Shown here: positions 7,618-17,230 of the stretch, piece by piece
Layout: each line of letters opens with the position of its first letter
Position numbering within the stretch: position 1 is the stretch's first letter
Assembly (NCBI GenBank): GCA_905181825.1
Contig: CAJIZJ010000003.1
Location: forward strand, 1-64,000
DNA length: 64,000 nucleotides
Direction: 5' to 3'
Source: an uncultured Flavobacteriaceae bacterium
GTDB taxonomy: Bacteria; Bacteroidota; Bacteroidia; Flavobacteriales; Flavobacteriaceae
Notes under the pieces: generated by a model
Told to the model about the DNA's origin: nothing
Database searches by the model: none
Seen by the model: the letters and a program-made list of their open reading frames with translations, nothing else
Program-made: the position numbers and the translations under genes

Positions 7618-9246
7618 ATGGATTTAAACTTCAATAAAAACGAAGATTATAATAAACTACTTGTTACCGATTTAAAGAAGCGTTTAGCGCAAGTTAGATT
7701 AGGTGGTGGTAAATCCAAAATCGAAAAAGAACACGCCAAAGGAAAACTAACTGCCCGAGAGCGTATTGATTATTTGTTAGACAAAAAATCAAAATCAATC
7801 GAAATCGGTGCGTTTGCCGGAGACGGCATGTACGAATCTCACGGAGGCTGTCCTTCAGCCGGAGTGGTGGTCAAAATAGGCTATATAAAGGGAAAACAAT
7901 GCATTGTAGTTGCCAACGACGCAACGGTAAAAGCTGGTGCTTGGTTTCCAATAACAGCAAAAAAGAATCTTCGGGCGCAAGAAATTGCAATGGAAAATAA
8001 ACTACCGATTATATATTTAGTTGATTCAGCTGGGGTTTATCTCCCATTACAAGATGAAATTTTCCCTGATAAAGAGCACTTTGGTCGAATTTTCAGAAAT
8101 AATGCACAAATGAGTAGTATGGGTATTACCCAAATAGCTGCTGTGATGGGAAGCTGTGTTGCCGGGGGGGCCTACTTGCCTATTATGAGTGATGAAGCCA
8201 TCATCGTTGACAAAACAGCAAGCATCTTTTTAGCGGGGAGCTATTTAGTAAAAGCCGCCATTGGAGAATCTATAGATAATGAAACACTTGGAGGCGCTAC
8301 AACGCATTGCGAAATAAGTGGAGTCACTGATTACAAGGCCAAGGATGATGCAGATGCTTTAGACAAAATTAAATCGATCATGGATAAGATTGGAGATTTT
8401 GACAAAGCGGGTTTTAATAAAAAACCTTCTAAAAAACCAAAGGCAAATCCCAAAGATATTTTCGGACTACTTCCAAAATCAAGAGCAGACCAGTATGACA
8501 TGTATGAAATCATAGAACGATTGGTTGATGGTTCTGAAATTGAAGAATATAAAGCCGACTATGGCAAAACTATCATTACAGCCTATGCTCGTATTGACGG
8601 GTGGGCCGTAGGAATTGTGGCTAACCAACGTAAATTAGTTAAAAGTGCCAAAAGAGAAATGCAATTTGGTGGAGTTATTTATAATGACAGTGCAGATAAA
8701 GCGACCCGCTTTATTGCTAATTGTAATCAGAAAAAAATACCATTAGTTTTTTTACAGGACGTCACTGGGTTTATGGTGGGGAGTAAAAGTGAACACAGTG
8801 GGATTATAAAAGACGGTGCAAAGATGGTCAATGCACTCAGTAATAGTGTGGTTCCTAAATTCACTATTATTATTGGAAACAGCTATGGAGCTGGAAATTA
8901 TGCCATGTGTGGCAAAGCCTATGACCCGCGATTAATTGTCGCCTGGCCAAGTGCTGAGTTAGCGGTGATGAGCGGAAACAGTGCTGCAAAAGTATTGCTA
9001 CAGATAGAAACCGCCTCTTTAAAAAAGAAAGGTGATAAAATTACAACTGAAAAAGAAGCAGAATTATTTAATCAGATTAAATCACGCTACGATGCGCAGG
9101 TATCTCCGTATTACTCGGCAGCAAGAATGTGGACAGATGCGGTTATTGAGCCTACAGAAACTCGTGATTGGATTAGTATGGGAATTGAAGCAGCAAATCA
9201 TGCTCCTATAGAGAAAGCCTTTAATATGGGCGTTATACAAGTTTAA
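7618..9246 (+). CDS. Acyl-CoA carboxylase carboxyltransferase (beta) subunit
   Basis: 542 residues, the usual length for the biotin-dependent carboxyltransferase subunits of propionyl-CoA and methylcrotonyl-CoA carboxylases. Both crotonase-like halves are visible: ESHGGCPSAGVV with VVANDATVKAG in the N-half, and GFMVGSKSEHSGIIKDGAKMV with GNSYGAGNYAMCGKAYDPR in the C-half, which form the oxyanion holes for acyl-CoA and carboxybiotin. It transfers CO2 from biotin to an acyl-CoA in the cytosol. The biotin carboxylase/carrier (alpha) subunit is not nearby. The similarity leans toward methylcrotonyl-CoA carboxylase, but the substrate cannot be fixed. Its end overlaps menE by 14 nt, tail to tail. 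Confidence 0.85.
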   Translation: MDLNFNKNEDYNKLLVTDLKKRLAQVRLGGGKSKIEKEHAKGKLTARERIDYLLDKKSKSIEIGAFAGDGMYESHGGCPSAGVVVKIGYIKGKQCIVVANDATVKAGAWFPITAKKNLRAQEIAMENKLPIIYLVDSAGVYLPLQDEIFPDKEHFGRIFRNNAQMSSMGITQIAAVMGSCVAGGAYLPIMSDEAIIVDKTASIFLAGSYLVKAAIGESIDNETLGGATTHCEISGVTDYKAKDDADALDKIKSIMDKIGDFDKAGFNKKPSKKPKANPKDIFGLLPKSRADQYDMYEIIERLVDGSEIEEYKADYGKTIITAYARIDGWAVGIVANQRKLVKSAKREMQFGGVIYNDSADKATRFIANCNQKKIPLVFLQDVTGFMVGSKSEHSGIIKDGAKMVNALSNSVVPKFTIIIGNSYGAGNYAMCGKAYDPRLIVAWPSAELAVMSGNSAAKVLLQIETASLKKKGDKITTEKEAELFNQIKSRYDAQVSPYYSAARMWTDAVIEPTETRDWISMGIEAANHAPIEKAFNMGVIQV

Positions 9247-10294
9247 GCTGTGCGAGTGTTTCTTGACGCTTTATCTTTCCAGAAGGTGTTTCAATAAATT
9301 TGTCTAAGTAATAAATATGCTTTGGCCGTTTTAGTGGCTCAATAGCTTTAAAATCTAACGACTCATAAGGAGTTAAACTCTCTATTACCAAAATCACAAC
9401 GGCCCCTAATACAGTCTCTTTTTGTGAGGCTATAAAAAAACGTTGCTGAATAAGCCCTTCAAGTTGCAGTTCTAGCTGTTCGGGTGATATTTTAATCCCC
9501 CCAGAATTAATAACCGCATCATAGCGTCCCACCCATTCAAAAGTCGTTTTAGAATGTAAACAGACAAGGTCATTTGTTTGAATTGTATTTGAGGCCAATT
9601 CTGGCGCATCAATTAGCAAGCAATTTCGATCATCTACAGCAATAGAAACCGAAGGCAAGACTTCAAATAAAGAAAAAGATTTACTGATTTTTTTAACCGC
9701 AATATGACTCACCGTTTCAGTCATTCCAAAGGTTTCATATACCCTTGAAGCTGATTTTTTTAGTTGATCCATTAAATCAGTAGAAAGTGGTGCACCCCCT
9801 ACAATAAGTGTTTTAATCTGATCTAATTTTGAGATTGAATTCTCGAGTTGTAAAGGCACCATAGCACAAAAGTCATAAGATTTAGAAAGCGACTCCAAAG
9901 GGGAGGAACTTGGTTTTATACACTCTAATTCCAATCCTAAAACATAGGCTCTTACAAACATCATTTTAGCAGCAATGTAGGTGAATGGCAAACAAGACAA
10001 AGCAGAATCTCCAGGGCTTAATTTAAAATAGTTCCCAGTAGCCAAAGCAGAATTGACCATGGATTGTTTGGACATTAAAATGGTTTTGGGTGTTCCTGTT
10101 GAGCCCGATGTTTGAAGACTGATTTCTGAATTTGAATCCACCCATTTTTCTATGAAAACACCCAAAGATTTTAGGTAATTATCACTTGCTTTAATAAAAA
10201 CAGCTGCAAGGGTCAACAGGCCAAGATGATCATAAAAAGCCCCGTTCAATTTAAAGGAACTATGTGGCTGCTTATATGTCGTGTTTAGTTTCAA
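9233..10294 (-). CDS. menE: o-Succinylbenzoate-CoA ligase (MenE)
   Basis: 353 residues, a compact member of the adenylate-forming family. The phosphate-binding loop TSGSTGTPK, the FGMTET motif (A5) and WVGRYDAVINSGGIKISPEQLE (A7-A8) are present, plus the C-terminal Lys motif SGKIKRQ. It makes o-succinylbenzoyl-CoA for MenB. Its place at the end of the reverse-strand run menB-menA-menC-CPBP-menE supports MenE over a generic acyl-CoA synthetase. It is shorter than the usual 450-500 residues, as is common in Bacteroidota. Confidence 0.88.
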   Translation of the reverse strand: MKLNTTYKQPHSSFKLNGAFYDHLGLLTLAAVFIKASDNYLKSLGVFIEKWVDSNSEISLQTSGSTGTPKTILMSKQSMVNSALATGNYFKLSPGDSALSCLPFTYIAAKMMFVRAYVLGLELECIKPSSSPLESLSKSYDFCAMVPLQLENSISKLDQIKTLIVGGAPLSTDLMDQLKKSASRVYETFGMTETVSHIAVKKISKSFSLFEVLPSVSIAVDDRNCLLIDAPELASNTIQTNDLVCLHSKTTFEWVGRYDAVINSGGIKISPEQLELQLEGLIQQRFFIASQKETVLGAVVILVIESLTPYESLDFKAIEPLKRPKHIYYLDKFIETPSGKIKRQETLAQLKLV

Positions 10295-10319
10295 CTATGA
10301 TAATATGACTTTGATTTAA

Positions 10320-11288
10320 TTAAGCGTCTTTCGCAGGCGTGAGGTAAACCTCACCTTTTTCTGGGTCTACAATGATTGGCCCTAATAATCTATTTTTCCA
10401 ATCGGTCCACTTGTATACTTTTGCAAAAACAAAAATAAGGATCGGGTATATAATAAAAACAGAGCTGAATATTTCGAGAGTCCCTATATCTGGATCTGAT
10501 ATGTCTCTGAAAATAGAATTTGTTTGAAAAGCAGTCCAATCTGCAGTAACTAATAGTGCTGTAAATAAGTTGTTAGCCGCATGAAATCCAAGAGCTAGTT
10601 CAAGCCCCTCATCCATCAAAGTAATGATCCCTAAAAAAAATCCCGTACCAATATAATGTACCAATAAAATGTAGCCTAGCTTGTCAATTTCTGGGTTGGC
10701 AATATGAAGCATTCCAAATAGTACAGAGGTGACAATCAAAGGCACCCATTTGTTTTTACAAATCACTCCAATTCCTTGCATTAAATACCCTCTAAAAAGA
10801 TACTCTTCAAAACTAGTTTGAAGTGGAATTAAAACAACAGCAATAGCTACCAAGATTAAGAAAGGTTTTAACTCAAAATTAAATACATAGTTTTCAGGAG
10901 AAGACTGGTAATCTATCATAATCATTATGACAGATATAAAGCCCCAAAATAAGAAGGCAAACCAAAAACGCTTCCAATCAATTTTTGGTCTTGACGTTGT
11001 TAAACTTCTAATCGATTGTTTGTGTAAAAACCTGACAACAATAAATAGACCAATAAGTCCAACGGCAAAAGACAGCAGCATCAGAAATAAATTGAGATTT
11101 GAATCTAACAACTGCATCATTTTATTTGGATCTAATTCTCCAAGTTCTAAGCCTGACTGTGTTACTTTGATAATTAAAGCAATACCATGAGGGAGACTTC
11201 CTAAAGTAACAGCGATTACAATAAGTGCAAGTCCAGCCACATAAAGCCACCAGTTGTGTTTGTTTTTAAATGCTTGTTTGATATACAT
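10320..11288 (-). CDS. CPBP-family intramembrane metalloprotease (CAAX/ABI type)
   Basis: 322 residues with about eight hydrophobic segments. The signature motifs of the family are visible: EEYLFRGYLMQ (EExxxR), FGMLHIAN (motif 2 His) and HAANNLFTALL (motif 3 His-Asn). Members cleave membrane proteins or prenylated substrates; the bacterial substrates are mostly unknown. It lies 3 nt from menC inside the menaquinone operon, so it is probably co-transcribed, but no direct link to menaquinone synthesis is evident. Confidence 0.85.
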   Translation of the reverse strand: MYIKQAFKNKHNWWLYVAGLALIVIAVTLGSLPHGIALIIKVTQSGLELGELDPNKMMQLLDSNLNLFLMLLSFAVGLIGLFIVVRFLHKQSIRSLTTSRPKIDWKRFWFAFLFWGFISVIMIMIDYQSSPENYVFNFELKPFLILVAIAVVLIPLQTSFEEYLFRGYLMQGIGVICKNKWVPLIVTSVLFGMLHIANPEIDKLGYILLVHYIGTGFFLGIITLMDEGLELALGFHAANNLFTALLVTADWTAFQTNSIFRDISDPDIGTLEIFSSVFIIYPILIFVFAKVYKWTDWKNRLLGPIIVDPEKGEVYLTPAKDA

Positions 11289-11291
11289 AAA

Positions 11292-12326
11292 TTAAAATTT
11301 TAAATTCCACTTTGTTTTTAAATCATAAAATAAGCGCCCTGAATTAACTACCAAAGGTGCTTGAACATTATTAGTAAATAAGCCACCAGTCCCCAGTCCC
11401 TGAGGCAAGTTGTTCTTTAGAGTGTAGGTCCACTGTGCAATCGCATTGAGCCCAATATTACTCTCTAAGGCACTTGTTACCCACCAGCCAATGCTACTAG
11501 TCTCGGCAACATCAATCCATTCTTGACTTCCTTTAAAACCCCCTATTAGTGTTGGCTTAAGAATAATGTATTGAGGTTTTATAGTTTGTAGCAAAACTTG
11601 CTTGTTTGTTACAGAAAAGACGCCTAATAATTCTTCATCCAATGCAATTGGAAGCGGCGTGTCTGAGCATAACTGCGCCATCTCTTGATGCTGTCCTTGT
11701 TTGATGGGCTGCTCTATTGAATGAAGATTAAAGTCTGAAAGCCGTTTCAACTTCTCTAAAGCTTCCCTTGACTTAAAAGCCCCATTCGCATCCACACGAA
11801 TTTCTATAGTTTGTGCATCAAACTCATGTCTGATAGATTTTAAAAGTGCTAATTCTTTATCAAAATCAAGCGCTCCAATTTTAAGTTTTATACAAGTAAA
11901 CCCTGCTTCTAACTTGTCTTTAATCTGTTGTTTCATAAATAAAGAGTCTCCCATCCATATAAGACCATTAATAGGAATTGAATCTTTACCCTTAGTAAAC
12001 TCAGAAGGAAATAACTCGAAAGGTGATTTTTGATTCAATGATCTAAAGGCCATTTCCAATCCAAATTGAATAGATGGAAACGCAACAAGTTGATCTAACA
12101 AGGCTTCAAGTCCTAAGTCAATGTTTTGACAGGCCCATTTAAGTTTCAACTCAAAGTCATCACAATGGTCAATACTCAAGCCTTTAAACATACCGCACTC
12201 CCCTATCCCTTTTAAGGCATTATTTTTCAATTCTATAAACCAAGTGTCCTTGTAGGTTAAAACACCACGAGACGTACCGCTTGCTTGTTTAAATTGAAGT
12301 GTATGCTTAAAAAAAGTAGCCTTCAT
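11292..12326 (-). CDS. menC: o-Succinylbenzoate synthase (MenC)
   Basis: 344 residues of the enolase superfamily. The catalytic Lys segment is CIKLKIGALDF and metal ligands appear in EIRVDANGAF, HSIEQP and IALDEELLG, followed by the second Lys region YIILKPTLIGG. It dehydrates SHCHC to o-succinylbenzoate. Flanked by menA and menE on the same strand, which separates it from muconate-cycloisomerase and Ala-Glu epimerase relatives. Confidence 0.9.
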   Translation of the reverse strand: MKATFFKHTLQFKQASGTSRGVLTYKDTWFIELKNNALKGIGECGMFKGLSIDHCDDFELKLKWACQNIDLGLEALLDQLVAFPSIQFGLEMAFRSLNQKSPFELFPSEFTKGKDSIPINGLIWMGDSLFMKQQIKDKLEAGFTCIKLKIGALDFDKELALLKSIRHEFDAQTIEIRVDANGAFKSREALEKLKRLSDFNLHSIEQPIKQGQHQEMAQLCSDTPLPIALDEELLGVFSVTNKQVLLQTIKPQYIILKPTLIGGFKGSQEWIDVAETSSIGWWVTSALESNIGLNAIAQWTYTLKNNLPQGLGTGGLFTNNVQAPLVVNSGRLFYDLKTKWNLKF

Positions 12327-12355
12327 AAAAGATATATCAAAGAGTTATTATAATT

Positions 12356-13261
12356 TTAAATTAATATATGACATGCTCCAAAAATTAATGCGAGTAAAAA
12401 TGTTGATAAGGCTAATACTTTAAGTTGTGGATCGTAACCCTTTGGGCTTGCCACTTTATAAAAAATACTAAGATGTATAAAAAGTGGTATAAATCCGATC
12501 ATAATTACCCAAATTGAAATATTTTGTGGCGACAACTCAAAATATAGTAACATTAATACCATGGCTGTCAATATCAGAGTTAAATGATAATTTCTAGCAT
12601 TTTTTAAACCTAAATATCCTGCAAGGGTGTGTTTGTCAGATAACTTATCGGATTCAAAATCACGCATATTATTTAAGTTAAGTACTCCAGCACTCAAAAG
12701 TCCTATTGCACTTGCTGGTAAGAGCATTAAAAAATCAATTTCTTTAGAATATAAAAAATAAGTTCCCAAAACACTCAGCCATCCAAAAAACAAAAATACC
12801 ATTATATCTCCCAATGCTTTATAACCATAAGCAGATGCCCCTATAGTGTATTTAATGGCGGCTATAATCGCTAGAACTCCTAACACAATAAAAACTGATG
12901 AAGTAATAAATTGATCAGCACCAAAAGCTTGATACACAAGAGCTAACACTAAAAGAAGGCAAATAATTACATTGACAATAATAGCATTTCGCATCTGTTT
13001 AGGACTGATAATACCACTCTGCAAAGCCCGTTCGGGACCGATACGGTTTTCATTATCAGTTCCTTTTACACCATCTCCATAATCATTAGCAAGATTTGAT
13101 AAAATCTGAAAACTTAAAGTAGTGAGTATTGTAAACACAAAGACAGTAAGGTTAAAAAGGCCCATTGAATAGGCAACTCCAGAACCAACTATAGCTCCAG
13201 AGATTGACAGTGGCAATGTTCTAAGTCTGCAGGCTGAAATCCAAACTTGTAATTTTTTCAT
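12356..13261 (-). CDS. menA: 1,4-Dihydroxy-2-naphthoate polyprenyltransferase (MenA)
   Basis: An integral membrane UbiA-family prenyltransferase with eight to nine hydrophobic segments. The two Asp-rich motifs are NLANDYGDGVKGTDN and NMRDFESDKLSDKHT, which bind the Mg-prenyl diphosphate. It attaches the isoprenoid chain to DHNA. The ORF opens at 13285, but MKKLQVWISACRLRTLPLS starting at 13261 fits the family start and begins 1 nt after the menB stop, so that start was chosen (301 residues). Confidence 0.9.
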   Translation of the reverse strand: MKKLQVWISACRLRTLPLSISGAIVGSGVAYSMGLFNLTVFVFTILTTLSFQILSNLANDYGDGVKGTDNENRIGPERALQSGIISPKQMRNAIIVNVIICLLLVLALVYQAFGADQFITSSVFIVLGVLAIIAAIKYTIGASAYGYKALGDIMVFLFFGWLSVLGTYFLYSKEIDFLMLLPASAIGLLSAGVLNLNNMRDFESDKLSDKHTLAGYLGLKNARNYHLTLILTAMVLMLLYFELSPQNISIWVIMIGFIPLFIHLSIFYKVASPKGYDPQLKVLALSTFLLALIFGACHILI

Positions 13262-13262
13262 A

Positions 13263-14102
13263 TTATGGAATCCATTTTTTCTCAAAATTTGGAGGTCTTT
13301 TTTCCAAAAAGGCGTCTCGCCCTTCCTTAGCCTCGTCAGTCATGTAAGCAAGGCGCGTCGCTTCTCCAGCAAACACTTGCTGACCTACCATCCCATCATC
13401 GGTGAGGTTCATGGCAAACTTTAGCATTTTTATTGAAATTGGTGATTTAGCTAAAATTTCTTGTGCCCAATCATAAGCTGTTGCTTCTAGCTCTAAATGT
13501 GGAACGACTGCATTCACCATTCCCATATCAAATGCCTCTTGTGCGTTGTAATTTCTTCCTAAGAAAAATATCTCTCTTGCTTTTTTCTGACCTACCATCT
13601 TTGCTAAATAAGCAGAGCCATATCCCCCATCAAAACTAGTCACATCTGCATCTGTTTGTTTGAAAATAGCATGCTCTTTACTGGCAAGTGTTAAATCACA
13701 CACCACATGTAAGCTATGGCCACCTCCAACCGCCCAACCTGGAACAACTGCTATAACCGCTTTTGGCATAAATCGAATAAGGCGTTGTACTTCTAATATA
13801 TTTAGTCGGTGGTAACCATCATCGCCTACGTAGCCTTCATGACCTCGTGCTTTTTGATCCCCCCCACTACAAAACGAATAAATACCATCTTTTGAAGAAG
13901 GACCTTCGGCACTTAAAAGAACCACTCCAATGCTTGTGTCTTCGTTCGCATCGTATAATGCTTGATATAATTCTAGCGTTGTTTTTGGTCTAAATGCGTT
14001 TCTTACATCTGGGCGGTTAAAGGCTATTCGAGCCACCCCATTAGACTTCTTATATGTTATGTCTTCATATTCCTTAACGGTTTTCCATTGTATTTTACTC
14101 AT
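13263..14102 (-). CDS. menB: 1,4-Dihydroxy-2-naphthoyl-CoA synthase (MenB)
   Basis: 279 residues of the crotonase fold with MenB-specific sequence: CSGGDQKARGHEGYVGDDGYHRLN, the oxyanion-hole segment VPGWAVGGGHSLHVVCDL, TDADVTSFDGGYGSAYLA and the C-terminal TDEAKEGRDAFLEKRPPNF. It closes the naphthoquinone ring from OSB-CoA in the cytosol. Located between cvfB and menA on the same strand with 1-12 nt gaps, so co-transcription is likely. Confidence 0.95.
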   Translation of the reverse strand: MSKIQWKTVKEYEDITYKKSNGVARIAFNRPDVRNAFRPKTTLELYQALYDANEDTSIGVVLLSAEGPSSKDGIYSFCSGGDQKARGHEGYVGDDGYHRLNILEVQRLIRFMPKAVIAVVPGWAVGGGHSLHVVCDLTLASKEHAIFKQTDADVTSFDGGYGSAYLAKMVGQKKAREIFFLGRNYNAQEAFDMGMVNAVVPHLELEATAYDWAQEILAKSPISIKMLKFAMNLTDDGMVGQQVFAGEATRLAYMTDEAKEGRDAFLEKRPPNFEKKWIP

Positions 14103-14114
14103 CGGATTACAGGT

Positions 14115-14951
14115 TTATGTTGTTAAATAAATGCCATCTAATTCTATACGGATTCGTCTTTGCTTGTATAAAGTTCCAACTGCTTTTTTGAAACTTTTCT
14201 TACTCATCTGAACCATTGACTTTATAGCCTCAGGAGAAGATTTATCAGTTAATTTCATAAATCCGTTTTCATTATTTTCTAAATACTCTAAAATTAATTG
14301 GGCATTAGGTTCAATATTTCTGTAGCCAATTTTTTCTAGAGTTATGTCAAGTTTATTACCTGGTCTAATTTTCTTAATGATCCCTTTAAGCTTATCTCCT
14401 ACACTAATATCTTTAAACAAATCTTGATTAAATATCAGACCTAAATGCGTTTTATTTACAATGACATTCATCCCTAAATCTGAAGGGTGAGATACAATTA
14501 GATCAACTTCATCAAAGGCCTCAACAGACAGTTCTTTATTATCAAGAAAACGATTAGTTTTACTTGAAGCCACAAGACGCTCAGAGGTTTCATCTAGATA
14601 ACAGTAAACCAAATACCAACCCCCTACTTTCATTGGAAAAGCTTGTTCTCTAAAAGGGCAAAACAATTCTTTTACTAAGCCCCAGTCTAAAAAAGCACCA
14701 ATATCATTTACTGAATTACAACGTAATAATGCGAACTCGCCTTTTTTAATATATGGGTGATCTGTGACAGCAACAAGACGCTCTTCATTATCTAAATAGA
14801 CAAAAACATCTATCTGGTCGTCAATTTCAAAGCTTTCTGGTACATACCGATTAGGAAGTAAGACTTCTTGATCTTCGTTATCACCCAAAAACAATCCTGG
14901 TTCTGTATCTCTTAAAATAGTTAGTTTGTTATAGTCTCCTATGTGTATCAT
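14115..14951 (-). CDS. CvfB/YitL-type S1-domain RNA-binding protein
   Basis: 278 residues starting MIHIGDYNKL, with several S1-like OB folds (KKGEFALLRCNSVNDIGAFLDWGL; SHPSDLGMNVIVNKTHLGLIF; KGIIKKIRPGNKLDITLE) and a C-terminal winged-helix-like segment (FMKLTDKSSPEAIKSMVQMSKKSFKKAVGTLYKQ). CvfB influences virulence-gene expression in Staphylococcus and binds RNA; its role in flavobacteria is unknown. It is 12 nt upstream of menB and follows a terminator, so it probably leads the menB-menA-menC-CPBP-menE transcript. Confidence 0.8.
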   Translation of the reverse strand: MIHIGDYNKLTILRDTEPGLFLGDNEDQEVLLPNRYVPESFEIDDQIDVFVYLDNEERLVAVTDHPYIKKGEFALLRCNSVNDIGAFLDWGLVKELFCPFREQAFPMKVGGWYLVYCYLDETSERLVASSKTNRFLDNKELSVEAFDEVDLIVSHPSDLGMNVIVNKTHLGLIFNQDLFKDISVGDKLKGIIKKIRPGNKLDITLEKIGYRNIEPNAQLILEYLENNENGFMKLTDKSSPEAIKSMVQMSKKSFKKAVGTLYKQRRIRIELDGIYLTT

Positions 14952-14984
14952 GCCACAAAGGTAATGATTATCAATTGAGAAAAT

Positions 14985-15014
14985 AAAAAAAGCGTCACAA
15001 CAAATTGTGACGCT
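14985..15014 (-). terminator. Terminator after the DUF2853 gene
   Basis: Perfect 10-bp stem AGCGTCACAA (14991-15000) with TTGTGACGCT (15005-15014), 4-nt loop, and an A-run on the forward strand (T-run on the reverse transcript). It separates the menI-menF-menD-DUF2853 group from cvfB and downstream men genes. Confidence 0.85.
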
Positions 15015-15037
15015 TAAGAATTAAATAATTAGGAATA

Positions 15038-15376
15038 TTAATACATGGACTCCTTGTTAAAATGCTTAGTTAACAGGTAATAAACTACAGCCCGGTATTT
15101 ATTTCGATTTGAACGCCCATATTGTTCCATAATTTTATCGATACCCTCTTCAAGTTTATCTGCACTAGACAGTCCTAATTTATTTATAAGAAAATTATAT
15201 CTAACAGTCTCCAACTCTTCTTTACTAGTTGAAGAAATGGTGCTAGAATCTCTATTATAAATTGAAGGTCCACAACCAATAGTTACTTTTGTTAATAAAT
15301 CCATATCTGGATTATGTTTACATTTTTCTCTTAGGTCGTTGGCGTATTTAATAATAAGTTCATCTCTTTTGTTCAT
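15038..15376 (-). CDS. DUF2853 family protein
   Basis: 112 residues, all-helical, matching DUF2853 with its typical core (RDSSTISSTSKEELETVRYNFLINKLGL) and end (KYRAVVYYLLTKHF). No enzymatic motif or signal peptide is seen. Function unknown. It lies between menD and cvfB on the same strand, 107 nt after menD and followed by a strong terminator, so it may be a tail gene of the menF-menD transcript or separately transcribed. Confidence 0.75.
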   Translation of the reverse strand: MNKRDELIIKYANDLREKCKHNPDMDLLTKVTIGCGPSIYNRDSSTISSTSKEELETVRYNFLINKLGLSSADKLEEGIDKIMEQYGRSNRNKYRAVVYYLLTKHFNKESMY

Positions 15377-15483
15377 AGGTGGTTTAATTAAAATTAGATT
15401 TGAGTAGTGTGTAAGTCATGCTTACATATTATTGGACCCATAAAAAATGAAAAGGTCACAAAAAAAAATAATGAAATTAAATA

Positions 15484-17163
15484 CTATTTAATAAAATCAA
15501 AATAAGACAATAAAATTCGATCATTTTCAGAAGATGGTGTGAAAATCTCTATGATTTTAGGACGTTGGCCTGGACTATAGAAATCCTTCCATTTTGTTTC
15601 GAGATCTTCAGAAGAGCTAGCAGATAGATAATCAAACTTATAGTGTTCTGAAATCGATTGTGCTGTAAGCGTATGATTGGTTTCAAAAAAGGTGCTAAAA
15701 TTTTCTGAGTTTTTATTTCCCGGTAGAATTCTAAAAATACCACCTCCTCTATTGTTTATGATTATAATTCTAAAATTTGATGGAATATAATTATTCCACA
15801 ATGCATTACTATCATAAAAAAAACTTAAGTCGCCTGTGATAAAAACAGTTGGTTTATCAGAAATAGTCGCTGCGCCAACTGCCGTACTCGTTGAGCCATC
15901 AATACCACTGGTACCACGATTGCAAAAAACAGTGAGTGAGGAATTTAAATTAAAAAGTTGTAGGTATCGAATTGTTGAGCTATTACTAGACTGAACCATT
16001 AAATTGTTTGGGATATTTTTCAAAATACTATCAAATACTTTAAAATCGCAAAAAGGAATTGACTTTACATAAGCCTTGTGCTTTTCTAATCGTCTTAATT
16101 TAACCTGATTCCATGTTCTAAAATACAGGCTCTCAACTGGTAAATCGTTAGTGCTTATCAGTTGTTTGAAAAAACTATTTACAGTACATTTATAATGCTT
16201 AGTTAAACAAAAAAAAGTATCATTTGCTTGTATTGGGTCTATATGCCAATGAAACTTAGGCGCATATGAACGTAAAAAAGTTTTGATTTTTTTAGAGACT
16301 ACCATGCCCCCGAAAGTTAATAATATTTCAGGTCGAAGGGCTTCATAATCCGTCGCATCTAAGGGAGATATTAACTGGTCAATGCTAGGGAAAAAATTGG
16401 AATGGTGTAAATTAGACGTAGTTTCTGTAAGCACCACAATAGACGGGTCTTCTCCAATTAAATCTAAGTAAACTTGCTTCACACTATCGGGAGCATTTAC
16501 ACCTACTAAAATCATTTTTCTTTTTGAAGAATGCCACTTTTTAATAATGGAGCTGGCCAACGAAACCGTCGACTCGCTTTTTTTAATTTTAATCATCTCA
16601 ACCTCATCGCTATCTTCCTCTACTGTTTCATATAAAGGCTCCGAAAAAGGCGCATTGATATGAACAGGTCCATTTGCTGTAAGTGCGACATATAAAGCTT
16701 TATTAATACTTGAGTCGTTGTCTTTATATGATTTGAGAAATGATTTCTTTATTACTTCTTTTAAATTGGCTTCATTTAAAATATGAGAGCCGAATACATG
16801 AGGCTGTGAAATTGTTTGACCATCACCTATATTAATTAAGTACTCTGATCGGTCGGCAGAAATAACAACAAGGGGGATTCGACTATAAAAGGCCTCTGCA
16901 ACTGCAGGGAAATAATTAACAAGTGCACTTCCAGAAGTACAAACCAAGGCAACTGGATGCTGTAATTGCTGAGCCATTCCTAATGCAAAAAAACCAGCGG
17001 ATCGCTCGTCTACTATACTATAACACTCAAAAAAATCATTTCCAGTAAACCCAATAGTTAATGGCGCATTTCGACTGCCAGGAGAGATCACAATATGTTT
17101 TATATCATGAGCTTGACAGCGCTGAATAATGGATTGTGCTAATGGGTGCTTGGACTGTATCAT
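15484..17163 (-). CDS. menD: SEPHCHC synthase (MenD)
   Basis: 559 residues, a thiamine-diphosphate enzyme joining isochorismate and 2-oxoglutarate. The start has the MenD hallmark ISPGSRNAPL, followed by CTSGSALVNYFPAVAEA; the ThDP/Mg motif is GDLSFFYDSNALWNN, and GTSGIDGSTSTAVGAA precedes it. All domains (PYR, central, PP) are present at family length. 67 nt downstream of menF. Confidence 0.93.
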   Translation of the reverse strand: MIQSKHPLAQSIIQRCQAHDIKHIVISPGSRNAPLTIGFTGNDFFECYSIVDERSAGFFALGMAQQLQHPVALVCTSGSALVNYFPAVAEAFYSRIPLVVISADRSEYLINIGDGQTISQPHVFGSHILNEANLKEVIKKSFLKSYKDNDSSINKALYVALTANGPVHINAPFSEPLYETVEEDSDEVEMIKIKKSESTVSLASSIIKKWHSSKRKMILVGVNAPDSVKQVYLDLIGEDPSIVVLTETTSNLHHSNFFPSIDQLISPLDATDYEALRPEILLTFGGMVVSKKIKTFLRSYAPKFHWHIDPIQANDTFFCLTKHYKCTVNSFFKQLISTNDLPVESLYFRTWNQVKLRRLEKHKAYVKSIPFCDFKVFDSILKNIPNNLMVQSSNSSTIRYLQLFNLNSSLTVFCNRGTSGIDGSTSTAVGAATISDKPTVFITGDLSFFYDSNALWNNYIPSNFRIIIINNRGGGIFRILPGNKNSENFSTFFETNHTLTAQSISEHYKFDYLSASSSEDLETKWKDFYSPGQRPKIIEIFTPSSENDRILLSYFDFIK

Positions 17164-17230
17164 TTACAGGCAAAGTTATTTAATTTTTAGGGTTTAAATT
17201 GAATTGGAATAATAAATATTTCCTAAAGGT